Below are positions 1 to 5,632 of a stretch of 5,632 bases of DNA, piece by piece. How positions within the stretch are numbered: position 1 is the first letter of the stretch; every line of letters starts with the position of its first letter. Made by a program: the position numbers and the translations under genes. The stretch comes from Firmicutes bacterium UBA2595 (GTDB lineage: Bacteria; Bacillota; Thermincolia; Thermincolales; UBA2595), in assembly GCA_002339745.1 (NCBI GenBank), contig DDKP01000119.1, forward strand, positions 1 to 5,632. The letters are read 5' to 3'. The notes under the pieces were generated by a model. The model had not been told where the DNA came from. It made no database searches and saw only the letters and a list, made by a program, of their open reading frames with translations.

Positions 1-13
1 CCGCGCAGCGGTT

Positions 14-22
14 TGGTACAAT
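14..22 (+). promoter_or_regulatory. Possible extended -10 promoter element for miaB
   Basis: The string TGGTACAAT is a TGn-extended -10 element; TACAAT matches five of six bases of TATAAT. It lies about 30 bp upstream of the miaB start, so transcription would begin near position 29 and leave a leader of about 22 nt. The matching -35 hexamer would lie just outside the left edge and cannot be seen. A promoter here is therefore plausible but unproven; miaB could also be read through from an upstream gene. Confidence 0.4.
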
Positions 23-51
23 AATAAAAGACTTTTTACGGAGGAAAGAAG

Positions 52-1404
52 ATGAAAGAACGGGACCCTATTAATGCAGAACAGAAGCGGTTACGGTACC
101 AAATTCAAACTTTCGGCTGCCAGATGAACGAACGGGATTCGGAAGTCCTTGCGGGTATGCTGGAAGGGATGGGATATGAAAAGACGGCTGATATTAATCA
201 AGCCGATATCATCATCTTAAATACCTGCTGTGTGCGGGAAACCGCTGAAAATAAGATCTGGGGCCGCATCGGAGACCTGAAGGCCATAAAAAGCCGAAAT
301 CCCGATTTGATAATAGGAATCTGTGGCTGTATGACCCAGCAAAAGGAGATTGGTGAGAAAATCCGCCGCCGGGCTCCGCATGTAGAACTGATTTTCGGTA
401 CCCACAATATCCACCAGCTGCCTGAGCTGGTCGACAGGGTTAAGGAAGGAAGAAAGACTATTGTCGATATCTGGGAAACGGAAGGAGACATTATCGAGAA
501 CCTGCCTTCTAAAAGAGTTGATGGGGTTAAAGCCTATGTAACGATTATGTATGGATGCAACAACTTCTGTGCCTACTGTATTGTTCCATATGTTCGGGGA
601 AGGGAAAGGAGCCGGAAGCCGGAGGATATTGTACGGGAAGTACAGCAATTGGCTGACGAAGGGTATAAAGAGGTCATGCTGCTGGGCCAGAATGTCAATT
701 CCTACGGCAGGGAACTGTCGCCCAGGACTGATTTCGCTGACCTTCTGCTGGAGCTGGAAGCTGTCGGGGGAATCCAGAGGATACGGTATATGACGTCTCA
801 CCCAAGGGATTTTACCGACAGGCTTATTAAAGTGATCGCTTCCTCCCAAAAAGTATGCGAGCACTTCCACCTCCCGGTACAGGCGGGGGGCAACAACGTG
901 CTGAGCAAGATGAACAGGGGATACACCAGGGAAGGTTACCTGGAACTGGTTTCAAAAATCAGGGTCCTGATACCCAATGCAAGCATAACAACAGACCTTA
1001 TTGTAGGTTTTCCAGGCGAGACGGACGAAGACTTCCAAGAGACAATGGACTTGGTCCGGCAGGTAAGGTTTGACGCTGCATTCACCTTTGTATATAACAA
1101 GAGGTCCGGCACACCGGCGGCGGAAATGGCGGGTCAGGTTCCCGAAGAGGTCAAAAAGGCCAGGATCCAGGAACTAATAGAAGTACAGAACGCTATCAGC
1201 CTGGAGAAAAACCTGGAGGAAGTGGGGAAAACACATGAGGTGCTGGTAGAGAAGGTCAATAAAAATGACCCCGCTAAACTGGAATCCCGGACAAGGACCA
1301 ACAAGCTTGTAATGTTTGCAGGAGACCCGCAGTTAATTGGCCGTTTTGTAAATGTTAAGATAATTGAAGCAGGAACGTGGCACCTGGACGGGGAAGTGCT
1401 CTAA
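52..1404 (+). CDS. miaB: MiaB, tRNA-2-methylthio-N6-dimethylallyladenosine synthase
   Basis: MiaB is a cytoplasmic radical-SAM methylthiotransferase that converts i6A37 to ms2i6A37 in tRNAs reading UNN codons. The 450-residue product has the full family layout and normal length. The N-terminal UPF0004 domain (about residues 15-125) carries the three ligands of the auxiliary 4Fe-4S cluster: C23 (FGCQMN), C59 (NTCCVRE) and C93 (GCMTQ). The radical-SAM core follows with CxxxCxxC at C169, C173 and C176 (YGCNNFCAYC), then VPYVRGRERSR and the GQNVNSY motif at 212-218, which is typical of this methylthiotransferase family. A C-terminal TRAM RNA-binding domain covers about 388-450. The ATG start is set by GGAGG at 40-44, 7 nt upstream. 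The NTCCVRE and VPYVRGRE signatures favour MiaB over the related MtaB and RimO. It is followed after 57 bp by a YlbF-family gene with no terminator between them, so the two are probably cotranscribed. In B. subtilis the homologue ymcB likewise precedes ymcA. Confidence 0.98.
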   Translation: MKERDPINAEQKRLRYQIQTFGCQMNERDSEVLAGMLEGMGYEKTADINQADIIILNTCCVRETAENKIWGRIGDLKAIKSRNPDLIIGICGCMTQQKEIGEKIRRRAPHVELIFGTHNIHQLPELVDRVKEGRKTIVDIWETEGDIIENLPSKRVDGVKAYVTIMYGCNNFCAYCIVPYVRGRERSRKPEDIVREVQQLADEGYKEVMLLGQNVNSYGRELSPRTDFADLLLELEAVGGIQRIRYMTSHPRDFTDRLIKVIASSQKVCEHFHLPVQAGGNNVLSKMNRGYTREGYLELVSKIRVLIPNASITTDLIVGFPGETDEDFQETMDLVRQVRFDAAFTFVYNKRSGTPAAEMAGQVPEEVKKARIQELIEVQNAISLEKNLEEVGKTHEVLVEKVNKNDPAKLESRTRTNKLVMFAGDPQLIGRFVNVKIIEAGTWHLDGEVL

Positions 1405-1449
1405 AAAAGAGGTATTCAGGCAAACATGTCGAAGATTAACAGGAGAATT

Positions 1450-1456
1450 GGAGGTG
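1450..1456 (+). promoter_or_regulatory. Ribosome binding site that fixes the start of the YlbF-family gene
   Basis: GGAGGTG lies 5 nt before the ATG at 1462. A longer reading from the ATG at 1426 adds 12 residues but has only GAGGT at 1409-1413, 12 nt away, which is weak and too distant. The added residues (MSKINRRIGGEK) also read the ribosome binding site itself as protein. The 1462 start is preferred. Confidence 0.85.
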
Positions 1457-1461
1457 AAAAA

Positions 1462-1863
1462 ATGTCAGCAGAAATTATGGAAAAAGCCAATGAATTAGCT
1501 GAAGCTATCGCCGGAAGCAAGGAATTGGCAGAAATGAGGGACGCTGAATTAACGATGAACGCAGACCCAACGGCGGTCAATATTATAGAGGAATTCCGGG
1601 ATAAACAAAAGGCCGTCTATGAGAAGCAGATGCGCGGGGAAGAACTTGACGAACAGGATAAAAAAGACATTGAAACGATTGAGGGGAAAATGAGCGGTCA
1701 CCCGGCTATCAGGTCCTATCTTGAAGCTTCCGAGAAATTTGAGCACCTTATCAGGAGTGTAAATCTGGTTATAGCCCGGGCTATAGCCGGCCCGGAAGAG
1801 GGTTGTGGTTGCGGGACTGTCTGCGGCCCTGACTGCGGCGCCGATTGCGGAACATTCAATTGA
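1462..1863 (+). CDS. YlbF/YmcA-family (Com_YlbF) protein with cysteine-rich C-terminal tail
   Basis: The 133-residue product is almost wholly helical and matches the Com_YlbF family pattern: N-terminal helix (MEKANELAEAIAGSKEL), a DPTAVNIIEEFRDKQ helix, a charged linker, then HPAIRSYLEASEKFEHLI and a final helix ending near residue 110. In B. subtilis, YlbF (RicF), YmcA (RicA) and YaaT (RicT) form a complex that affects RNase Y-dependent mRNA maturation, competence, sporulation and biofilm formation, and that carries Fe-S clusters. The position directly after miaB is that of ymcA, but I cannot tell from sequence alone whether this is the YmcA or YlbF branch, so no symbol is given. The tail has five cysteines at 115, 117, 121, 125 and 129 (CxC then three CxxxC steps), rich in Gly, which suggests metal or Fe-S binding (inference). 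It has no signal peptide or membrane segment. It is the last gene before a terminator. Confidence 0.92.
   Translation: MSAEIMEKANELAEAIAGSKELAEMRDAELTMNADPTAVNIIEEFRDKQKAVYEKQMRGEELDEQDKKDIETIEGKMSGHPAIRSYLEASEKFEHLIRSVNLVIARAIAGPEEGCGCGTVCGPDCGADCGTFN
1770..1785. repeat. 16-bp perfect palindrome within the YlbF-family gene
   Basis: TATAGCCCGGGCTATA is a perfect palindrome without a spacer. It overlaps a second palindrome, GGCTATAGCC, at 1779-1788. The stretch codes for the end of the last helix before the cysteine tail. With no loop it would form only a short hairpin in RNA. It may be chance plus the IARAIAG coding constraint. Confidence 0.6.
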
Positions 1864-1869
1864 TTTCGG

Positions 1870-1902
1870 AAAACGAGGCCTACTGCACGGACCTCGTTTT
1901 TT
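1870..1902 (+). terminator. Intrinsic terminator after the YlbF-family gene
   Basis: A perfect 9-bp stem, AAAACGAGG (1870-1878) with CCTCGTTTT (1892-1900), closes a 13-nt loop. The T-run TTTTTT begins at 1897 and is followed by further T-rich sequence. It begins 6 nt after the stop codon of the YlbF-family gene and should end the miaB-ylbF transcript, separating it from mutS. Confidence 0.88.
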
Positions 1903-1910
1903 ATTATGTT

Positions 1911-1939
1911 TTGTCCTGCGGGCCAGATTATGGTATTAT
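1911..1939 (+). promoter_or_regulatory. Probable sigma-A-type promoter of mutS
   Basis: The -35 candidate TTGTCC (1911-1916, four of six matches to TTGACA) and the -10 TATTAT (1934-1939, five of six matches) are separated by exactly 17 bp. A TG one base before the -10 (1931-1932) makes it an extended -10. Transcription would start near 1946, giving a leader of about 65 nt before mutS. Its place just after a terminator and before the first gene of the next unit fits this role. The rest of the 147-bp gap holds only the dyad and the ribosome binding site listed separately. Confidence 0.65.
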
Positions 1940-1963
1940 TAAAGCTATAGGGTTTCTTTAATA
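1937..1963. repeat. Inverted repeat over the mutS -10 and start site
   Basis: TATTAAAG (1937-1944) and CTTTAATA (1956-1963) are perfect 8-bp inverted copies spaced by 11 bp. The left arm overlaps the last bases of the proposed -10 and the dyad spans the expected transcription start. A smaller dyad, TAATA-TG-TATTA (1959-1970), overlaps its right end. The placement suits an operator or a leader hairpin, but the arms are AT-rich and could arise by chance. Confidence 0.45.
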
Positions 1964-1995
1964 TGTATTAGCTGCCGGTTTATCCTGAAATCTCC

Positions 1996-2003
1996 AAGGA
2001 GGG
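1996..2003 (+). promoter_or_regulatory. Ribosome binding site that supports the TTG start of mutS
   Basis: AAGGAGGG is an almost ideal Shine-Dalgarno sequence, 7 nt before TTG at 2011. The first in-frame ATG is at 2029, which would leave a 25-nt gap and cut into the conserved TPMMKQYL segment. The TTG is therefore the likely start. Confidence 0.85.
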
Positions 2004-2010
2004 AAACGTC

Positions 2011-4665
2011 TTGACTGCCGTCACTCCCATGATGAAGCAGTATCTTGCTATAAAAGAACAGCACCCTGACGCCATTCTTTTTTTCCGCCTGGGTGATTTC
2101 TATGAAATGTTTTTTGACGATGCGGAAACGGCGTCAAGGGTTCTGGAAATAACCCTTACCGCGAGAGACGGTGGTAGCGCCGGCCGGGTGCCGATGTGCG
2201 GAATCCCATACCATGCCGCAGACTCATACATTGGTAAACTGATCGAAAATGGATTCCGGGTTGCCATCTGTGAACAGGTAGAAGACCCGCGCACTGCTAA
2301 AGGGATAGTAAAACGGGAAGTAACCAGGGTAATAACCCCGGGTACCGTTATAGAAGGCAGTATGCTGGATGAGCGGAAATACAACTTCCTGGTGGGTGTG
2401 GTAAAGGATGACTTCGGTTACGGAATAAGTGTGGCTGAGGTTTCTACCGGGTATTTCGGGGTGACAGAAATTAAAGGCCTGCGGGCGCTGGCCCGGCTGG
2501 CTGATGAGCTGTCACGGCTGAAACCCGTCGAATGCATTCTTCCGGAAGATTTGAATGAAAATACCGAGCTTGCGGCAAAATTGGCGTCCCTGGGGGGAAT
2601 GTCGGTAAATTATTATACGCGCCAGGCCTTCATGTTGAAAAACGCGTACAACAGCCTGCTGGAACATTTCGGTACGTGTTCCCTGGAAGGCTTCGGCTGT
2701 GAAGAGCTAAAACTCGGGATAAGGGCTGCCGGGGGGATTATTTCTTTTCTCAGGGACACTCAGAAGACGGGACTTTCCCATATCAACAAACTGGTTCCGT
2801 ATTCTATCGATAACTATATGCTTCTGGATACCGCTACCAGGCGGAACCTGGAACTCACCCAGACCATCAGGGATAACCAGAAAAAAGGGTCCCTCCTCTG
2901 GGTCCTTGACCAGACGGTAACTGCTATGGGAGCGAGACTGCTCAAAATGTGGATAGAACAGCCGCTCCTTGACAAAAACAAAATAAATGAACGGCTGGAC
3001 GCCGTTGAAGAGATTGTCAACAACCCTTTTCTCCGCAACGACCTAAGGGCAGTGCTGAAAAGGGTTTATGACCTGGAAAGGCTGGCCGGGCGGGTAGCCT
3101 ATGGGACTGCCAATGCCAGGGACCTGTTAGCCCTAAAGTCTTCTCTGGAGATTCTCCCAGGGTTAAAGGAAATGATGAGGGCGGTATATTCCCCGGGGTT
3201 GGTGTCAATACAGGAATCGCTGGATTGCCTGGAAGATGTGGTGGATATGGTTAACCGCTCCATTGCTGACGACCCGCCGGTATCTCTTAGGGACGGGGGC
3301 ATCATAAAAAACGGCTGTAATGACGAGGTTGACAGGTTGAGAAAGGCTTCCCGTGAAGGGAAGGACTGGATTGCGTCCCTGGAGGCGAGGGAAAAGGAAC
3401 GGACGGGTATCAAATCCCTGAAGGTCGGATTCAACAAGGTATTCGGATATTACATAGAGGTGACCAACGCCAACCTGGCTATGGTCCCTGATGACTACAC
3501 CAGGAAGCAGACTCTGGCCAATGCGGAGCGGTATATCACGCCCGAGTTAAAGGAATATGAGGACCTGATCCTGGGGGCCGAAGACCGTTTAACACAGTTA
3601 GAATATGAACTGTTCTGCCAGGTCAGGGAGCAAATCAACAAGGAAGTTCCACGGATACAACAATGCGCCGTTCTCCTTTCAACCCTGGATGTTTTTCAGT
3701 CATTGGCAGAGGCAGCCGTAAACAATAATTACTGCAAACCTGAGGTTAAAGAAAACGATATTATTGAAATAAAAGAAGGCCGGCACCCGGTGGTCGAAAA
3801 GGTGCTGATCAATGAGCCCTTTGTCCCTAATGACACTTATCTGGATTGTTCCGGTTACCGCCTGGATATTATTACCGGACCCAACATGGCCGGGAAAAGC
3901 ACGTATATGAGGCAGGTGGCCCTTATCTGCCTGATGGCCCAGATCGGGTCATATGTTCCGGCGGAAATTGCCCGGATAGGCATAGTTGACCGGGTATTTA
4001 CCAGGGTTGGCGCTTCGGATGACCTTTCGACGGGCCAATCCACATTTATGGTGGAGATGAATGAAGTGGCCAACATCCTGAATAATGCCACTTCAAAAAG
4101 CCTGATTATACTTGATGAGATCGGACGGGGGACCAGCACATTTGACGGCTTGAGCATTGCCTGGGCAGTGGCTGAATTCATTCTCGACCCTAAGAAAATC
4201 GGCGCTAAAACCCTTTTCGCCACACATTATCACGAGCTTACCGAACTGGCCAATATTTTTCCCGGGGTTCAGAATCACTGCATCGCCGTTAAGGAGAAAG
4301 GTGAAGATATAATATTTCTCCGTAAAATTGTTCCAGGAGGCGCCGACAGGAGTTACGGTATCCAGGTGGCGAGACTGGCGGGTCTTCCCGGGGATGTACT
4401 GATGAGGGCCAAAGAGGTACTGGCAACTTTGGAGACAAATGAAGAAATAGCCAAAGGGCAACGGGAAATTGCGGCGGGACGGAGAAGGCACAGCAGGGGG
4501 TCGGACCGCGTCCAGTTGAGCCTTTTCGGTGAACCGGACAACTTTCACCCGGTGATTGAAGAACTCAGGGTTTTAGATATACTGCATATTAACCCCGTGG
4601 AAGCGTTGAATGTGCTGTACAGGCTCCAGCAAAAAGTAAAAGTTCAGGAACCACAGGAAAGTTAA
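2011..4665 (+). CDS. mutS: DNA mismatch repair protein MutS
   Basis: MutS recognises mismatches and small loops in newly replicated DNA and, on ATP binding, recruits MutL. The 884-residue product is complete and of normal length. The N-terminal mismatch-binding domain opens with TPMMKQYLAIKEQHPD and has the F-x-E mismatch motif at F30-Y31-E32 (GDFYEMF). The connector, lever and clamp domains fill about residues 125-575. The C-terminal ABC-type ATPase shows Walker A GPNMAGKST (623-631), Walker B with catalytic D702-E703 (LDEIGRGTSTFDG, 701-713) and the H-loop histidine H739 (FATHYHEL). Near the C-terminus QLSLF (835-839) is a canonical sliding-clamp binding motif, followed by the helix-loop-helix dimerisation segment (LDILHINPVEALNVLYRL). 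The intact F-x-E marks it as MutS1, not MutS2. It has its own promoter behind a terminator. The next gene starts 25 bp downstream with no terminator between, so readthrough is expected. No frameshift or missing key residue is seen. Confidence 0.99.
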   Translation: MTAVTPMMKQYLAIKEQHPDAILFFRLGDFYEMFFDDAETASRVLEITLTARDGGSAGRVPMCGIPYHAADSYIGKLIENGFRVAICEQVEDPRTAKGIVKREVTRVITPGTVIEGSMLDERKYNFLVGVVKDDFGYGISVAEVSTGYFGVTEIKGLRALARLADELSRLKPVECILPEDLNENTELAAKLASLGGMSVNYYTRQAFMLKNAYNSLLEHFGTCSLEGFGCEELKLGIRAAGGIISFLRDTQKTGLSHINKLVPYSIDNYMLLDTATRRNLELTQTIRDNQKKGSLLWVLDQTVTAMGARLLKMWIEQPLLDKNKINERLDAVEEIVNNPFLRNDLRAVLKRVYDLERLAGRVAYGTANARDLLALKSSLEILPGLKEMMRAVYSPGLVSIQESLDCLEDVVDMVNRSIADDPPVSLRDGGIIKNGCNDEVDRLRKASREGKDWIASLEAREKERTGIKSLKVGFNKVFGYYIEVTNANLAMVPDDYTRKQTLANAERYITPELKEYEDLILGAEDRLTQLEYELFCQVREQINKEVPRIQQCAVLLSTLDVFQSLAEAAVNNNYCKPEVKENDIIEIKEGRHPVVEKVLINEPFVPNDTYLDCSGYRLDIITGPNMAGKSTYMRQVALICLMAQIGSYVPAEIARIGIVDRVFTRVGASDDLSTGQSTFMVEMNEVANILNNATSKSLIILDEIGRGTSTFDGLSIAWAVAEFILDPKKIGAKTLFATHYHELTELANIFPGVQNHCIAVKEKGEDIIFLRKIVPGGADRSYGIQVARLAGLPGDVLMRAKEVLATLETNEEIAKGQREIAAGRRRHSRGSDRVQLSLFGEPDNFHPVIEELRVLDILHINPVEALNVLYRLQQKVKVQEPQES

Positions 4666-4680
4666 AAAACTTTTCAGCGA

Positions 4681-4687
4681 AGGTGAT
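4681..4687 (+). promoter_or_regulatory. Ribosome binding site that supports the GTG start of the hydantoinase-like gene
   Basis: AGGTGAT pairs with the 16S rRNA 3' end over seven bases. Its register puts the GTG at 4691 at the usual distance (7 nt after the AGG core). No other standard start codon lies close by in frame, and this start leaves the conserved FVGIDVGGTYTD motif directly at the N-terminus. Confidence 0.8.
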
Positions 4688-4690
4688 ATA

Positions 4691-5632
4691 GTGTTTGTAG
4701 GAATCGACGTTGGAGGTACGTATACCGATGCCGTTCTCACCGACGGAAAGAGCATCATTAAGAAACACAAAGAGATAACCAGGCAGGACAAACTGTTATC
4801 CTGCCTGGTTAATGCGCTTGACGATATTTTGGAGGGGCAGGATAAGTCACTTCTGAAAAGAGTGGTTATCAGTACCACTCTGATTACAAACGTTATTGCC
4901 GAGAGGAAACACCCCCCGGTAGCCTTGGTCCTGGTTCCCGGTCCGGGTTTAAACCACGGGGAATACAGGTTTAACACCTTGACTTATATACTGGCTGGCG
5001 CTATCGATTACAGGGGCAGGGAAACTGCACCAATCAACACGGACGAACTCAGAAAGGTTGGGGAGGATATTGTCCAAAAAGGATTTGGGCATGTGGCGGT
5101 TGTGGGAAAGTTTTCCTGCCGCAACAATGCTCATGAGTTATTGATAAAACAGCGCCTGGAAAAGCAGGCGCCGGAGTTAACAATCGAAATGGGCCATACG
5201 GTTTCGGCACAGCTGAATTTTCCCAGACGTATTGCTACTGCCATGCTGGCCTGCGCTACCAGAAACATATTTACCGGGTTTGTCAGGGACGTTATGAAAT
5301 CACTGTCCGAGCGCGGCATTACGGCCCCGGCATTTATACTGAAAGCCGACGGGGGAACCCTGCCTCTGGAGACCGCTCTCACGATGCCTGTGGAAACAAT
5401 TTATTCAGGTCCCGCCGCCAGTGCCCTGGGTGCACTTTCACTTTCACCCCAAGGCGAAACGTCTGTTGTTGTTGATATCGGCGGCACGACCACCGACCTG
5501 GCCCTGATCCTTTCCGGCCAGCCCCTGCTGGCATCCAAGGGCGCCAGGGCAGGGGAACTCCTAACCCATGTGAAATCGTTTGCTGTCAGGTCTGTCCCGC
5601 TGGGAGGAGACAGTACAGTAGTTGTAAGGGAA
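4691..5632 (+). CDS. Hydantoinase/oxoprolinase-family (HyuA-like) protein, 3' end beyond the window
   Basis: The frame is open from GTG through the right edge: 314 codons, no stop, C-terminus missing. The family has an actin-like (ASKHA) ATPase fold; members include ATP-dependent N-methylhydantoinase and 5-oxoprolinase subunit A, and carboxylase subunits. The first phosphate-binding motif GIDVGGTYTD is at residues 4-13, and the second, VDIGGTTTD, at 261-269. Between them are STTLITN (61-67, where classical members have a GTTxxTN-type motif), NNAHE (145-149), ADGGT (219-223) and YSGPAAS (238-244), in the family order. This covers the Hydant_A_N domain and the start of the hydantoinase A domain. 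Spacing is slightly shorter than in typical HyuA. No HyuB partner is visible, and the substrate cannot be inferred. It follows mutS by 25 bp and is probably cotranscribed. Confidence is high for the family and low for any specific reaction. Antisense frames in this stretch are shadows. Confidence 0.92.
   Translation, partial: MFVGIDVGGTYTDAVLTDGKSIIKKHKEITRQDKLLSCLVNALDDILEGQDKSLLKRVVISTTLITNVIAERKHPPVALVLVPGPGLNHGEYRFNTLTYILAGAIDYRGRETAPINTDELRKVGEDIVQKGFGHVAVVGKFSCRNNAHELLIKQRLEKQAPELTIEMGHTVSAQLNFPRRIATAMLACATRNIFTGFVRDVMKSLSERGITAPAFILKADGGTLPLETALTMPVETIYSGPAASALGALSLSPQGETSVVVDIGGTTTDLALILSGQPLLASKGARAGELLTHVKSFAVRSVPLGGDSTVVVRE
4776..4811. repeat. 13-bp perfect inverted repeat inside the hydantoinase-like gene
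   Basis: TAACCAGGCAGGA (4776-4788) and TCCTGCCTGGTTA (4799-4811) are exact reverse complements around a 10-nt loop. In the transcript they would form a strong stem-loop starting 85 nt after the first base of the GTG start. No T-run follows, so it is not a typical intrinsic terminator. It may act as a pause or folding element, or as a protein-binding dyad (inference). Confidence 0.75.
4859..4881. repeat. 8-bp perfect inverted repeat inside the hydantoinase-like gene
   Basis: AGAGTGGT (4859-4866) and ACCACTCT (4874-4881) pair perfectly around a 7-nt loop, 47 bp after the larger stem. The right arm encodes the STTL part of the conserved motif, so coding constraint may explain part of it. Confidence 0.5.
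4932..4956. repeat. Nested palindromes inside the hydantoinase-like gene
   Basis: CCCGG-T-CCGGG (4937-4947) sits between TGGTT (4932-4936) and AACCA (4952-4956), and overlaps the perfect 10-bp palindrome GGTTTAAACC (4946-4955). It is the third dyad in about 180 bp. It encodes the VPGPGLN region, whose Gly/Pro codons favour CCC/GGG strings, so chance is a real possibility. Confidence 0.4.

Noticed and set aside
1..51. End of an upstream gene or an RNA element at the left edge
   Set aside because: Only 51 bp are present. Beyond an extended -10 candidate and the miaB ribosome binding site there is too little sequence to support any call.
217..870. 217-codon open frame on the minus strand inside miaB
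   Set aside because: It lies wholly opposite a well-recognised conserved gene, has no recognisable domain, and its product is low-complexity shadow sequence. The same holds for the shorter minus frame at 198-491 and the plus-strand frames at 551-793 and 855-1073.
1426..1461. Upstream ATG adding 12 residues to the YlbF-family protein
   Set aside because: It has only a weak, distant ribosome binding site, and the extra residues are encoded by the Shine-Dalgarno region of the ATG at 1462.
4093..4548. 151-codon minus-strand frame inside mutS
   Set aside because: It is antisense to the conserved ATPase and C-terminal region of MutS and shows no family motif. Other minus frames in mutS (2100-2384, 2814-3038, 3017-3208, 3099-3437, 3855-4223, 4353-4541) are rejected for the same reason.
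4666..4690. Possible terminator or promoter between mutS and the hydantoinase-like gene
   Set aside because: The 25-bp gap has an A-run and TTTT but no stem, and no -35/-10 pair. It is most simply read as an intra-operon spacer.
4573..5382. Three minus-strand frames (4573-4977, 4949-5134, 5131-5382) at the right end
   Set aside because: The plus strand here encodes a continuous HyuA-like protein with ordered family motifs from a GTG start with a good ribosome binding site. The minus frames are its shadows.

Overview
The window reads as a chromosomal segment of a Gram-positive (Bacillota) bacterium. All genes lie on the + strand, with strong AAGGAGG-type ribosome binding sites and one ATG-started gene each for miaB and the YlbF-family gene, a TTG start for mutS and a GTG start for the last gene. 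The order miaB - YlbF/YmcA-family gene - mutS is the one known from Bacillus subtilis (ymcB-ymcA-cotE-mutS-mutL), here without cotE. The moderate GC content and the protein style suggest a clostridial lineage, perhaps Peptococcaceae/Desulfotomaculum-Pelotomaculum-like. That assignment is inference.

Layout: 1-51 is a leader with an extended -10 element and a strong ribosome binding site. 52-1404 is miaB, a radical-SAM methylthiotransferase acting on tRNA A37. 1462-1863 is a small helical YlbF/YmcA-family protein with a five-cysteine C-terminal tail. 1870-1902 is an intrinsic terminator closing the miaB-ylbF unit. 1911-1939 is a good promoter for mutS, overlapped by an inverted repeat. 2011-4665 is a complete mutS. 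From 4691, only 25 bp after mutS, a hydantoinase/oxoprolinase-family (HyuA-like) ATPase gene starts with GTG and runs off the right edge without a stop (314 codons visible).

The genes form two transcription units. The first pairs an Fe-S tRNA-modifying enzyme with a YlbF-family protein whose tail could bind a metal or Fe-S cluster. The second starts with mismatch repair and appears to continue into the hydantoinase-like gene, in the place where mutL often follows mutS. 

Most of the window is conserved housekeeping sequence. I see no CRISPR array, mobile element, RNA gene or clearly new system. The points most worth a second look are the cysteine tail, the hydantoinase-like gene behind mutS with an unusual cluster of inverted repeats in its first 270 bp, and the dyad over the mutS promoter.
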